Shown: positions 51,307 to 60,081, numbered from the stretch's first letter. The stretch is DNA of 64,000 nt from Myceligenerans crystallogenes (GCF_039529775.1 NZ_BAAANL010000001.1:62001-126000), one strand, 5' to 3'. Translations and numbers: made by a program. Notes: generated by a model not told the origin, from the sequence alone.

Positions 51307-51684
51307 TCAGCCGCCGAACCACTGCTCCAGCTGTGCGGCGATCCAGTCGAGATCGGGATGGTCGGACGCGACCTTGAGCACGAAGGCCTCGTGCTCGTCG
51401 ACGGTTCCCGCGGGATCGCGATGTCCGTTCACGCGGTACGTGGCCGCGACGATGATCCAGGCGAGCCGCTTGTTCCCGTCGATCAGAGGGTGGTTCCGGT
51501 TCACCGAGTCGAGCGTGGCGGCCATCTTGAGATGGATGCCCGGGTACAGCTCCTGCCCGTACGAGGACATGTTCGCGCGTGTCAGCGCGCCCTCGAGGAG
51601 CCCGAGGTCGCGGACGACAGGTTTGAACCCCTCCGCGGCCTCGAACATCCGCAGTGCGACGAGCGGTGTGACGAGGTGGGTCAC
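51307..51684 (-). CDS. Doc-type (death-on-curing, Fic fold) toxin
   Basis: A 125-aa Fic-fold toxin. The catalytic loop is NHPLIDGNKRLAW (His65 to Arg73), a match to the Doc pattern HxFx(D/N)(A/G)NKR, with Leu in place of the common Phe. Doc toxins phosphorylate elongation factor Tu, while Fic proteins add AMP; the short length and SYGQELYPGIHLKMAA favour the Doc group. GTG 51684 overlaps the antitoxin stop (GTGA). The gene sits in the middle of a polysaccharide locus, so it may stabilise the region or be a passenger. Confidence 0.9.
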   Translation of the reverse strand: MTHLVTPLVALRMFEAAEGFKPVVRDLGLLEGALTRANMSSYGQELYPGIHLKMAATLDSVNRNHPLIDGNKRLAWIIVAATYRVNGHRDPAGTVDEHEAFVLKVASDHPDLDWIAAQLEQWFGG

Positions 51685-51890
51685 TGCGCCAGCCGGTCCA
51701 GGAGCTCGCGGTCACGCCTGCCGACGTACTCGGCGGCGGCGAGCCAGTCCGACATGGACGGCGTCGACACCGAGTCGATGAGCTCACGGATGGCGCGCCG
51801 CGCCGCCTCGTGCTTGGAGATGCCGAGCTGCTCGGCGGTCTTGGCCAGGGCGGCGTCCTCGGCCTCGCTGAGTCGGAGAGTCATGGCCAT
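51681..51890 (-). CDS. Ribbon-helix-helix antitoxin of the Doc toxin
   Basis: A 69-aa protein with an N-terminal ribbon-helix-helix DNA-binding fold (MTLRLSEAEDAALAKTAEQL; SKHEAARRAIRELIDSV) and a C-terminal part (AAAEYVGRRDRELLDRL) that would wrap the toxin. Doc is more often paired with a Phd-type antitoxin, so an RHH partner is a variant arrangement. The start at 51890 gives GGAAGG at seven bases; ATG 51884 and 51896 are alternatives. The toxin gene follows with a four-base overlap. An array of 10-base sites lies upstream. Confidence 0.8.
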   Translation of the reverse strand: MAMTLRLSEAEDAALAKTAEQLGISKHEAARRAIRELIDSVSTPSMSDWLAAAEYVGRRDRELLDRLAQ

Positions 51891-51960
51891 GATCATGCCT
51901 TCCCTAGAAACATATCGCATCTCGAACGCGCGGCCGAAACGCCGCCGTGGCGACAGTGCC

Positions 51961-52003
51961 GTGGTATCACGATGGTAGCAGCGTGATACCACGGTGATAC
52001 CAC
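51961..52003. promoter_or_regulatory. Repeated operator sites upstream of the toxin-antitoxin operon
   Basis: GTGATACCAC occurs at 51983-51992 and 51994-52003 (11 bases apart), and its reverse complement GTGGTATCAC at 51961-51970. Three copies on about one helix turn spacing fit cooperative binding by an RHH antitoxin dimer array. The gap to the GH9 gene is only about 100 bases, so binding could also affect GH9. Confidence 0.75.
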
Positions 52004-52078
52004 GATGTTAATCGAATCAATTCGGAGCCAGGGGTGTCGCCGTCGGCGGTGCGCGATTAAGTTGGCCGCGTCCATCTT

Positions 52079-52092
52079 TGGAAGCGCTCTCA
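52079..52092. promoter_or_regulatory. LacI/CelR-type operator upstream of GH9
   Basis: TGGAAGCGCTCTCA, 14 bases upstream of the GH9 start, differs at two positions from the perfect palindrome before GH6. It lies over the leader close to the ribosome site, so a bound repressor would block transcription. Confidence 0.7.
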
Positions 52093-52105
52093 CCGAGGAG
52101 TCAGC

Positions 52106-54883
52106 GTGATACCCAGACAGCAGCGCCGCCGTCCGGCGGCCGCAGCGGTCGCAGCGATCGCCCTTACGGGCGTTCTGCTGACGCCGGCGGCCGCCCAGGC
52201 CGCGGACGGTACGGAACTACTGACCAACCCAGGATTCGACGGCGCACTGGAGCCCTGGTGGGTCGCCGGTGGCGTCGACTTCACCGAGTCCGCCGACGGC
52301 ACCATGTGCGGCACCGTGCCCGCCGGCGGCAACCAGTGGGACGTCATCGTGGGCCAGAGCGGTGTGCCGATCACCACGGGCGACCCGTACACGATCAGCG
52401 TCGCGGCCAGCGCCTCGCCCGAGGCGTCGGCCCGGGTCATGGTCCCGGACCCGGCGGCCGACTGGCCGCCCCTCTACTACGCCGACATCACCCTCCGTGC
52501 CGACGGCCAGGTGTTCACCGAGGCGTTCGAGGTCGCGCAGAGCGCGGACAGCCAGGTCCAGATCCAGCTCGGCGGCAACGCCGAGCCCTTCGAGCTCTGC
52601 CTCGACGAGTTCTCCCTGCTCACCGGCGGCGAGATCATCGGCTACGAGCCGGACACCGGCCCGCGCGTGCGCGTGAACCAGGTCGGCTACCTCCCCGACG
52701 GCCCGAAGAACGCGACCGTCGTCACGGACTCGACCACGCCGGTGGCGTGGGAGCTGCTCGGGGCGGACGGCGCCGTCGTCGACTCCGGCGACTCGACGCC
52801 CGAGGGCACGGACCCGTCCGCGGGCCTGAACGTGCACACGATCGACTTCTCGGACGTCACCACGACCGGCACCGGCTTCACGCTGAAGGCCGACGGCGAG
52901 GTCTCGTACCCGTTCGACATCTCGGCCGACATCTACGACCAGCTGCGCGCCGACTCCCTCGGCATCTACTACACGCAGCGCTCCGGTCAGGAGATCGTCC
53001 CGGTCGAGGTCGACGGCGAGACGCTGAAGTCGGAGTACGCGCGTCCGGCCGGCCACGTGTCCCCGTTCGGCGGCGACGCCGTCAACCAGGGCGACGTGAA
53101 CGTGCCCTGCCTGCCGCCCACCGGCGCGGTCGACGCGAGCGGCAACCCCGCCGCCGGCTCGAACGAGCACTACGGCGTCGACGGCTGGGACTGCCCCGAG
53201 GGCTACGCGATCGACGCGTCCGGCGGCTGGTACGACGCCGGTGACCACGGCAAGTACGTCGTGAACTCCGGCATCTCCGTCTACGGCCTGCTCTCGGCCT
53301 ACGAGCGGACCCTGCACGCCGACCAGGTGACCGAGGGCGCGCTGGGCGACTCCACGCTCGTCATCCCCGAGCGCGGGAACGACGTGCCGGACATCCTCGA
53401 CGAGGTCCGGCACAACCTCGACTTCATGCTGAGGATGCAGGTCGAGAACGGCACCCAGATGACGATCGACGGCGAGCAGATCGACGCGAGCGGCCTGGTG
53501 CACCACAAGATCCACGACGTCGCCTGGACGGGGCTCAACCTGCTGCCGAGCGAGGACCCCATGCCTCGCTACGTGCACCGGCCCTCGACCGCGGCGACGC
53601 TCAACCTGGCGGCCGCGGCCGCGCAGGGTGCCCGCCTCTACGCGGACATCGACCCCGCCTACGCGGACCAGCTGCTCGCCGCGGCCCGCAGGGCGTGGGA
53701 CGCCGCGCAGGACCACCCGGGGATCATCGCGCCGAACTCGAACCTCGTCGCCAACCCGGGCGGTGGCCCGTACAACGACGGCGAACTGGGCGACGACTTC
53801 TACTGGGCCGCCGCCCAGCTGTTCCTGACCACGGGTGAGGCGCCGTTCGCCGACGCCGTGACCTCGTCGCCGTACCACGTCGGCGGCGCGAACGGCGACA
53901 TCTGGCGGACCACCGGGTTCGACTGGGGCTTCACCGCCGCGGCCGCCCGGCTGGACCTGGCGACCGTGCCGAACGAGCTGCCCGGCCGGCAGGCCGTCGT
54001 CGACTCCGTGATCGCGGGTGCCGACGGGTACCTGGCGGACCAGGCGACCCAGCCGTTCGGCCAGGCCTACGCGCCGGCCCAGTACCAGTGGGCCTCGAAC
54101 AGCTCGGTGCTGAACAACGCGGTCGTCATCGCGACGGCGTTCGACCTGACCGGTGACGCGAGGTACCGCGACGGCGCGCTGGAGTCGTTCGACTACGTGC
54201 TGGGTCGCAACGCGCTCAACAACTCCTACGTCAAGGGCTACGGGACGTACTTCTCGCAGAACATGCACAACCGGTGGATGGCGTCGGCCGACCGGCTGCC
54301 GGCGCACCCGGACGGCATGCTCGCGGGTGGTGCGAACTCCGACATCCAGGACCCGATCGCGCAGAAGAACCTGCAGGGTTGCGCCCCGCAGTTCTGCTAC
54401 ATCGACCACATCGACTCGTGGTCGACCAACGAGATGACGATCAACTGGAACGCGCCGCTCGGCTGGCTCTCGTCGTGGGCCGACGACATGGCGGGCGACG
54501 GCGGCTCCGAGCCGACGCCGACCCCGACCGAGCCGTCGCCCACCCCGACGCCGACCGAGCCGTCGCCGACCCCGACGCCCACGCCTGACGCCAGCTGCAC
54601 CGCATCGCTGACCGTGGTCAGCTCGTGGGGCTCGGGATTCCAGGGCGTCGTCAAGGTCAAGGCGGGCGCCACGGCCCTGACCGGCTGGACGACGACGTTC
54701 GACCTCACCCCGGCCACCCTGTCCCAGGGCTGGAACGCGCAGTTCACCAGCTCCGGGTCCGTGGTCACCGCGAAGAACATGAGCTGGAACGGCAACGTCC
54801 CGGCCGGCGGCACGACGGAGTTCGGCTTCCTGGGCAACGGCAAGCCCCCGACATCGATCCCGGCAACCTGCACGGCAGGCTGA
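52106..54883 (+). CDS. Secreted GH9 cellulase with N-terminal CBM and C-terminal CBM2
   Basis: A 925-aa modular cellulase. The signal peptide is AAAAVAAIALTGVLLTPAAA. A CBM4/9-like domain is at about 35-180 (LLTNPGFDGALEPWWVAGGV). An Ig-like cellulase-N domain is at about 188-280 (RVRVNQVGYLPDGPKNATVV). The GH9 catalytic domain is at about 290-800, with catalytic Asp pair Asp377/Asp380 in GGWYDAGDHGKY and acid Glu776 in WSTNEMTINWN. A Pro/Thr linker made of repeated PTPTPTEPS is at about 803-828, and CBM2 is at about 830-925. GTG 52106 has GAGGAG five bases upstream. It cuts cellulose processively or internally, and the CBMs suggest insoluble substrate. Confidence 0.95.
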   Translation: MIPRQQRRRPAAAAVAAIALTGVLLTPAAAQAADGTELLTNPGFDGALEPWWVAGGVDFTESADGTMCGTVPAGGNQWDVIVGQSGVPITTGDPYTISVAASASPEASARVMVPDPAADWPPLYYADITLRADGQVFTEAFEVAQSADSQVQIQLGGNAEPFELCLDEFSLLTGGEIIGYEPDTGPRVRVNQVGYLPDGPKNATVVTDSTTPVAWELLGADGAVVDSGDSTPEGTDPSAGLNVHTIDFSDVTTTGTGFTLKADGEVSYPFDISADIYDQLRADSLGIYYTQRSGQEIVPVEVDGETLKSEYARPAGHVSPFGGDAVNQGDVNVPCLPPTGAVDASGNPAAGSNEHYGVDGWDCPEGYAIDASGGWYDAGDHGKYVVNSGISVYGLLSAYERTLHADQVTEGALGDSTLVIPERGNDVPDILDEVRHNLDFMLRMQVENGTQMTIDGEQIDASGLVHHKIHDVAWTGLNLLPSEDPMPRYVHRPSTAATLNLAAAAAQGARLYADIDPAYADQLLAAARRAWDAAQDHPGIIAPNSNLVANPGGGPYNDGELGDDFYWAAAQLFLTTGEAPFADAVTSSPYHVGGANGDIWRTTGFDWGFTAAAARLDLATVPNELPGRQAVVDSVIAGADGYLADQATQPFGQAYAPAQYQWASNSSVLNNAVVIATAFDLTGDARYRDGALESFDYVLGRNALNNSYVKGYGTYFSQNMHNRWMASADRLPAHPDGMLAGGANSDIQDPIAQKNLQGCAPQFCYIDHIDSWSTNEMTINWNAPLGWLSSWADDMAGDGGSEPTPTPTEPSPTPTPTEPSPTPTPTPDASCTASLTVVSSWGSGFQGVVKVKAGATALTGWTTTFDLTPATLSQGWNAQFTSSGSVVTAKNMSWNGNVPAGGTTEFGFLGNGKPPTSIPATCTAG

Positions 54884-54892
54884 CGAGACGGT

Positions 54893-54968
54893 AGCAGGGA
54901 GCCGACCATGTCATCCCGGTCGATGGTTACGTGTCCATCGACCGGAATGACATGGTCGGCTCCCTGCT
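54893..54968. terminator. Very long hairpin between GH9 and GH67 genes
   Basis: 22 perfect base pairs (54893-54914 with 54947-54968), one mismatch, then 11 more (54916-54926 with 54935-54945), loop of 8 bases. It separates convergent genes and can terminate both. Confidence 0.85.
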
Positions 54969-54985
54969 TTCCGGGGGTCCCGGGG

Positions 54986-57094
54986 TCAGTGGATCGTGCG
55001 GCCGTGGGTGTCCGGGACGCCAGATTTCCGGAGGAAGTAGGTGTTGAGCTGGTCGCGCCAGTCCGTGGCGCTGCGGAGCTGCTCGGTCAGGCGGTCCGTG
55101 ACCCGGGCCGCCAGGCGGGCGGCGTCGGCGGGTAGTGAGGAGCGGGCCTCGGACCAGGTCGCCACGAAGCGCTCCACGCGTTCGACGCCCTCGAAGTGGG
55201 TGTCGTAGATGTGCTGGATCACCGTCTTCCCGGAGTGCAGCACGTGGGTGTACGGCACGTGGTGGAAGAAGAGCAGCAGCTCGTCGGGGCAGGTCTCGGC
55301 CGACTCGTAGATCTCGCGCCAGGGGGAGGGGTAGAGCCCCGCAAACCCGGTGCCGGTCGCGACGGTGCGGTCGACGCCGATGCCGTCGCGGTCCGCGAAG
55401 TGGTACGTGCCCCAGGGCGTGTACTCGTAGCCGTCCACGTCCGGGCCGTAGTGGTGGCCCGGGCGCACCATGAACCCGACGCCGAGCGGGGCCGTGTACA
55501 GCTCGTAGGTCTCCCAGGAGTCGTCGAGGATCTCGTGGATCGCGCCGGCGACGCCGGGCGCCGCGCCCGGGAACGTCATCGCGATCCACTCGCCGAGCAG
55601 GCCGACGGGATCCGCGGCCGGATCCCAGCAGAGCCTGCCGTAGGCGTAGAGGTTGGCCTGCGCGAAGGGGTGCCCGGTCCAGAACTCGTCGTCGCCCGCG
55701 TTCGACACCGCGACGAGGCCGCCGGAGTTCGCGACGAGCCCGGCGACCGTCGTCGGGCCGGGCGGGATGTCCGACGACGTCGTCGTCCCTGGTTCCGGGA
55801 CGGGTGGCGTGGCCGCGCCCGCCAGGAAATCGAACCGCAGGATCTCGCTCCAGGCGCGGCCCAGGTACACGGCATGCTTCTGCTGGCCCGTGTACTCCTG
55901 GGTGACCTGGAGCTCCAGGGCGACCCGGGTGCGCGGCAGCGCGGCGAGCACGGGCGAGATCGGCTCGCGCACCTGGAAGTCCATCGGCCCGTGCTTGACC
56001 TGGACGATCACGTTGTCCGCGAAGCGGCCGTCGAGCGGGGCGAAGTTGTCGTGGGCGGCGCGGGCCCGGTCGGTCGAGCGGTCGCGCCAGTCCTGGCGGT
56101 GGTCGTAGACGAACGCGCGCCAGTGGATCAGGCCGTCGTGCGGTTCCACGGCCGCGGCCAGCAGGTTCGCGCCGTCGGCGTGGTCGCGGCCGTAGGCGAA
56201 CGGGCCGGGCTGGCCCTCGGAGTCGGCCTTGACGACGAACCCGCCGAAGTCCGGGATCCTCGCCCAGACGCGGTCGGCTGCGTCGCGCCACCAGCGGGCG
56301 ACGCCGGCGTCCAGCGGGTCCGCGGTCGGCAGCCCGCCGAGCGTCATGGGCGCCGCGAACGACACCGCCAGGTGCACCCGGATCCCCCAGGGCCGGAACG
56401 CGGCGGCGATCCGGGCGACGTCGGGCAGCCCGTCGGTGAGCAGGCGCGCCTCGCGGGCGTGCACGTTGACGTTGTTGATCGCGACCCGGTTGATCCCGGT
56501 CGACGCGAGCAGGCGCGCGTACTCCTCGACGCGGGAGAGGTCGGCGCGCACCTCGCCGTCGGCGTAGAAGATCGAGCCGCCCGAGTAGCCGCGCTCGACC
56601 TGTCCCATCACGTCGTGCACGGCGACGTTGTCCCAGTGGTCGAGCATCCGCAGCGGGGTGGCGGGCGCGTGGGTCTCGACCGCGTCGGGCCCGGTGAACG
56701 CCGCCTCGCCGAGCCGGACGACGTGGAAGAACCCGTACAGCAGCCCGCGGTCGGAGGCCGACTGGACGACGACGGCGCCGTCGTCCCGCAGCAGACGGAA
56801 CGATTCGTCCTCGGCGTCGCAGGCCGATCCGCCGTCGTCCGGGCCGGGGGCGTCGTCGTCCTCGGTGAGGGTGAGGACGAGGTCGGCGTCGCCGACGCCC
56901 GAGCCGGGGTCGAGGCGCGTGAACGAGCCGCCGTGGGCGGCCGTGGCGCCGGCGACCTCGGCGGCGATCGTGCCGACGAGCGCGCCGTCGCCCCGGACGG
57001 CGACCCGGCGCCGGCCGACGGCCGCGAACGCGGAGGAGGGGAGCCAGGCGGGATGCGCGGGAGTGGTGTCCGTGGACGAGGTGGGGGAGTTCAC
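54986..57094 (-). CDS. aguA: GH67 alpha-glucuronidase
   Basis: A 702-aa cytoplasmic enzyme (no signal peptide) that removes 4-O-methylglucuronate from the non-reducing end of aldouronic acids. Catalytic residues are Glu293 in VKADSEGQPGP (acid), Asp372 in GPMDFQVREP and Glu400 in ELQVTQEYTG. Their spacing (79 and 28) is the same as Glu285/Asp364/Glu392 in the Geobacillus enzyme. Other family segments are GVGFMVRPGHHYGPDVDGYE, and FFHHVPYTHVLHSGKTVIQH. GTG 57094 is chosen; TTG 57148 would add 18 residues, and no strong ribosome site distinguishes them. uxaC lies upstream on the same strand. Confidence 0.95.
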   Translation of the reverse strand: MNSPTSSTDTTPAHPAWLPSSAFAAVGRRRVAVRGDGALVGTIAAEVAGATAAHGGSFTRLDPGSGVGDADLVLTLTEDDDAPGPDDGGSACDAEDESFRLLRDDGAVVVQSASDRGLLYGFFHVVRLGEAAFTGPDAVETHAPATPLRMLDHWDNVAVHDVMGQVERGYSGGSIFYADGEVRADLSRVEEYARLLASTGINRVAINNVNVHAREARLLTDGLPDVARIAAAFRPWGIRVHLAVSFAAPMTLGGLPTADPLDAGVARWWRDAADRVWARIPDFGGFVVKADSEGQPGPFAYGRDHADGANLLAAAVEPHDGLIHWRAFVYDHRQDWRDRSTDRARAAHDNFAPLDGRFADNVIVQVKHGPMDFQVREPISPVLAALPRTRVALELQVTQEYTGQQKHAVYLGRAWSEILRFDFLAGAATPPVPEPGTTTSSDIPPGPTTVAGLVANSGGLVAVSNAGDDEFWTGHPFAQANLYAYGRLCWDPAADPVGLLGEWIAMTFPGAAPGVAGAIHEILDDSWETYELYTAPLGVGFMVRPGHHYGPDVDGYEYTPWGTYHFADRDGIGVDRTVATGTGFAGLYPSPWREIYESAETCPDELLLFFHHVPYTHVLHSGKTVIQHIYDTHFEGVERVERFVATWSEARSSLPADAARLAARVTDRLTEQLRSATDWRDQLNTYFLRKSGVPDTHGRTIH

Positions 57095-57271
57095 CGTTCG
57101 TGACCGTTCCGTAGAGGGGGCGGTGGGCGGTTGGTGCGCGGACAACAAGAGAGTGCCGCGACGGGACGTCCCAGGTCCACCCCCCGAAACCGGGCGGACC
57201 GGACCGAACTCCGTCGGAAAACGATATCGAATTCGGGCGACCTGATGGCGCCCTCCTGCCAGGGGAGACGG
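57095..57271 (-). promoter_or_regulatory. Region between uxaC and GH67 with a LacI-like site
   Basis: About 175 bases. GGAAAACGATATCG at 57216-57229 is similar to the importer site GGAAAAACGTTATCC at 42583. The gap is long enough for a separate GH67 promoter controlled by the regulator encoded at 41267-42319. Confidence 0.5.
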
Positions 57272-58723
57272 TCAGGCCGACGGCGGGGCGTAGGCCTTCT
57301 TCGGGAGGTGATAGGCGAGGTCGGCCGCCGTGTCGACGGCCTCGTCCAGCTCGAGGCGGTGCTCGACGACGAGCCGGGCCAGGAAGCCGGCGTCGACCCG
57401 GCGGTTCAGGTCGTGGCGGGCGGGGATCGAGCAGAAGGCGCGCGTGTCGTCCACGAAGCCCGAGGTGTTCGAGAAGCCCGCCGTGCCCGTGGCCGCCTCG
57501 CGGAACCGCCGCATCGCGTCCGGCTCGTCGAGGAACCACCACGGCGCGCCCAGCCGCAGGGCGGGGTACACGCCCGCCAGCGGCGCGAGCTCGCGCGAGT
57601 ACACGTCCTCGTCCACGGTGAACGCGATCATCCGGAAGTTCTCGGCGTGCCCGAACGCGTTGAGCACCGGCCGCAGCCCGTTCGCGTACTCGGTGACGAC
57701 CGGGATGTCGTACCCCTTGTCCGGCCCGAACGTCGCGAACCGCTCCGGGTCGTGGTCGCGCAGCACGCCCGGGTGCAGCTGCATGACCAGCCCGTCCTCG
57801 CAGGACATCGCGGCCATCTGGAACAGCATGTGGCCCGAGAACGCGGCGTTCTCCTCGGCCGTGACCTCGCCCCGGGCCAGCGCCCGCGCGAAGAGCTCCG
57901 CGGCGACGTCGTCCGGCAGCGGCGTCGTGTCCGCGCTGAGGTGGCCGTGGTCGGTCGCGGTCCCGCCCGCCGCGACGAACGCGCGGCGCCGCTCGCGCAG
58001 CGCGTCGAGGTAGGCGGCGTACCCGCCGATCTCGATGCCCGACGCCGTCGCCAGCCGCGCGACGTCGTCCCGCCAGCCCGGGCGGGCCGGGTGGAGCAAC
58101 GGGTCGGGCCGGAAGGTGGGCAGCACGCGGGCGCTGCCGGGGGTGCCCGTACCGTCCAGGCCCTTCAGCTCCTGTGCCAACCGCTGGTGCTGGGCCAGGT
58201 CGCTCCACGCCGGGTCCGTCGTCGCGATGACCTCGATGCGGAACTCGTCCAGCAGCGCGCGGGGCCGGAACGCCGGGTCCTCGAGGCGTTCGGCGAGCTG
58301 GTCGTAGATGGCGTCGGCGGTCTCGGCGGACGGCCGCCGCGTGATCCCGAAGATCTCGACGAGCTCGTGCTCGATCCAGTACCGCGTGGGCGTGCCGCGG
58401 AAGTGCTTCCAGCCCTCGCAGAACCGGCGCCAGATCGCGCGCGGGTCCTTCTCCAGACCAGGGGCACCTTCCGGGCCGACGCCGAGCGCGGGCAGCGGCG
58501 TCCCCTGCGAGACGAGCATCCGGGTGAGGTAATGGTCCGGGACGACGAACAACTGCGCCGGGTCGCCGAAGGGCGTGTCGTCCGCGAACGCGGCGACGTC
58601 GACGTGGCCGTGCATCGAGACGATCGGGAGATCGCGGGTGGTCTCGTAGATCTCGCGGGCGACGGGCCGGGTGGCCGGGTCGGCGGGGAGGGCGCGGTCG
58701 GGGTGCAGCGTCCAGTCACTCAT
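57272..58723 (-). CDS. uxaC: Glucuronate isomerase
   Basis: A 483-aa uronate isomerase that converts glucuronate to fructuronate. It is an amidohydrolase-like barrel with the zinc motif SMHGHVDVAAFADD (His-x-His) near residue 40, then DHYLTRMLVSQG, ATTDPAWSDL, DHGHLSADTTPLPDD, MQLHPGVLRDHD and FCSIPARHDLNRRVDAGFLA. The length is normal for the family. It acts right after GH67 in the glucuronate branch. It is divergent from a LacI gene over about 130 bases with two identical operators. Confidence 0.96.
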   Translation of the reverse strand: MSDWTLHPDRALPADPATRPVAREIYETTRDLPIVSMHGHVDVAAFADDTPFGDPAQLFVVPDHYLTRMLVSQGTPLPALGVGPEGAPGLEKDPRAIWRRFCEGWKHFRGTPTRYWIEHELVEIFGITRRPSAETADAIYDQLAERLEDPAFRPRALLDEFRIEVIATTDPAWSDLAQHQRLAQELKGLDGTGTPGSARVLPTFRPDPLLHPARPGWRDDVARLATASGIEIGGYAAYLDALRERRRAFVAAGGTATDHGHLSADTTPLPDDVAAELFARALARGEVTAEENAAFSGHMLFQMAAMSCEDGLVMQLHPGVLRDHDPERFATFGPDKGYDIPVVTEYANGLRPVLNAFGHAENFRMIAFTVDEDVYSRELAPLAGVYPALRLGAPWWFLDEPDAMRRFREAATGTAGFSNTSGFVDDTRAFCSIPARHDLNRRVDAGFLARLVVEHRLELDEAVDTAADLAYHLPKKAYAPPSA

Positions 58724-58749
58724 GTGTGGCCCCTTCGGTGCGGCGGCAG

Positions 58750-58763
58750 TGCGAACGTTTGCA
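58750..58763. promoter_or_regulatory. LacI operator O1 next to uxaC
   Basis: TGCGAACGTTTGCA, 27 bases upstream of the uxaC start, nearly symmetric around AACGTT. An identical copy lies 56 bases away near the lacI start. Confidence 0.75.
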
Positions 58764-58805
58764 TGCTACCGGAGGGTGCGGGTGCTTGCGCCGGGCCTGT
58801 CATTG

Positions 58806-58819
58806 TGCGAACGTTTGCA
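58806..58819. promoter_or_regulatory. LacI operator O2 next to the LacI gene
   Basis: The second exact copy of TGCGAACGTTTGCA, flanked by G and C so that the symmetry extends to 16 bases (58805-58820). It lies between the -35 and -10 regions of a promoter whose -10 would be TAGGGT (58825-58830). Two copies 56 bases apart fit autorepression and control of uxaC, possibly with looping. Confidence 0.75.
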
Positions 58820-58851
58820 CGCGATAGGGTCCCCGGATGGGAAGGAGCGGT

Positions 58852-60006
58852 ATGGCCACGGTGCACGACGTCGCGCGCGACGCGGGTGTCTCGATCTCGA
58901 CGGTCTCCCGCTCGTTCGACCCGTCCAGCAAGATCTCCCCGGCCACCCGCGCCCGGGTGCTGGGTGCCGCCGAGAAGCTCGGCTACCGGCCGCATCCCGT
59001 CGCGCGCGGCCTGCGCACCGGGCGTACGCACGCGGTCGGCCTGCTCGTCCCCGACCTGGGGAACCCGTTCTTCGCCGCCGTCACCAAGGCCGTCCAGGCC
59101 CGCGCCCGCGCGGAGGGCTACGAGGTGTTCGTCGCCGATTCCGACGAGGATCCCGAGGTCGAGCCGGAGCTGATCCGGGCCCTCGCGATCCGCACGGACG
59201 GCCTGCTCCTGGCCTCCCCGCGCGCCGACGCCGTCAGCCTCTACGAGGCGCTGGACGGCGTGATCGCGGTACTGCTCAACCGTGAGCTGCCGCCGCCGGT
59301 CGCCGCCGCGGCTCCGCCGGAGCCATCGTCCGAGAGGCCGCCGATCGTCCCCGAGCAGCCTCTGGTCGTCTCCGGTGGGCGGCCCGTGGCACTCGATGCG
59401 CGGGCCTCGGTCGTCGCCGAAGGGCGGTCGCCCGCCGCGTCCGCCGTCGTCCCCGGGATCCCGGCGATCACGCTCGACGACGCCGACGGCGTGGCGCAGA
59501 TCCTCGGCCATCTCAGCGCCCTCGGCCACCGCACCGTCGGCATCGCGGCCGGCCCGAAGGCCTCGTGGTCCGCCGCCCGCCGCGTCGCCGGCCTGCACGC
59601 GGCCGCCACCAGGTGGGACGTCCGCCTCATCGAGCTCGGCGACTTCCGGCCGCATTTCGCCGGCGGCATCCAGGCCGCGGATCACGCCGTGGCGAGCCCG
59701 GCGACCGCCGTCGTCGTCTTCAACGACCTCATGGCGCTCGGGGTGCTGGACCGGCTGCGGCAGCGCGGCATCGACGTGCCCGGCCAGATGTCCGTGATCG
59801 GGTACGACGACGTCCCGCTGGCGACCCTGGTCACCCCCGCCCTCACGACCGTCCGCGTCCCGCTGGACAAGCTGGGCCGCCGCGCCGTCGACCTGCTGCT
59901 GGCGCGCCTGTCCGGGACGACGGCGCCCGCGGGCGCCCAGCTCCCCGTGGAACTGGTGATCCGCGGCTCCGCGGGGAGCGCCCCCGAGGAGCCACCAGGG
60001 AGATGA
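58852..60006 (+). CDS. LacI family regulator of the glucuronate branch
   Basis: A 384-aa LacI regulator. The HTH is at residues 1-25 (ATVHDVARDAGVSISTVSRS), followed by a hinge region and an effector domain (VGLLVPDLGNPFFAAVTKAV; TAVVVFNDLMALGVLDRL; SVIGYDDVPLATLVTPALTT). Residues about 147-202 are a Pro/Ala/Ser-rich insert between VLLNRELP and PAITLDDADG, where family members have only a few residues, so the protein is about 50 residues longer than usual. AAGGAG precedes ATG 58852. A leaderless start at ATG 58837 is also possible, because TAGGGT ends six bases before it. It is divergent from uxaC. Confidence 0.88.
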   Translation: MATVHDVARDAGVSISTVSRSFDPSSKISPATRARVLGAAEKLGYRPHPVARGLRTGRTHAVGLLVPDLGNPFFAAVTKAVQARARAEGYEVFVADSDEDPEVEPELIRALAIRTDGLLLASPRADAVSLYEALDGVIAVLLNRELPPPVAAAAPPEPSSERPPIVPEQPLVVSGGRPVALDARASVVAEGRSPAASAVVPGIPAITLDDADGVAQILGHLSALGHRTVGIAAGPKASWSAARRVAGLHAAATRWDVRLIELGDFRPHFAGGIQAADHAVASPATAVVVFNDLMALGVLDRLRQRGIDVPGQMSVIGYDDVPLATLVTPALTTVRVPLDKLGRRAVDLLLARLSGTTAPAGAQLPVELVIRGSAGSAPEEPPGR

Positions 60007-60031
60007 GCTCTGCTGCCGGGTCGCCCTCGGG

Positions 60032-60081
60032 TTCCCAGGTGCGCCGCGTGCTACGGCCTCGGTGCGTGGCGCACCTGGGAA
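60032..60081 (+). terminator. Long imperfect hairpin between the LacI gene and the uxuB-like gene
   Basis: 14 perfect pairs (60032-60045 with 60068-60081), extended outward with mismatches to about 60008-60105. Its right arm (GGGAACTCGTGGGTGACGAGG) is partly similar to a segment at 60488-60508 inside the next gene. Confidence 0.65.

Noticed and set aside
54515..54590. Tandem repeat that could be taken for a CRISPR or satellite array
   Set aside because: It encodes the Pro/Thr linker (PTPTPTEPS repeated) between the GH9 and CBM2 domains, in frame.
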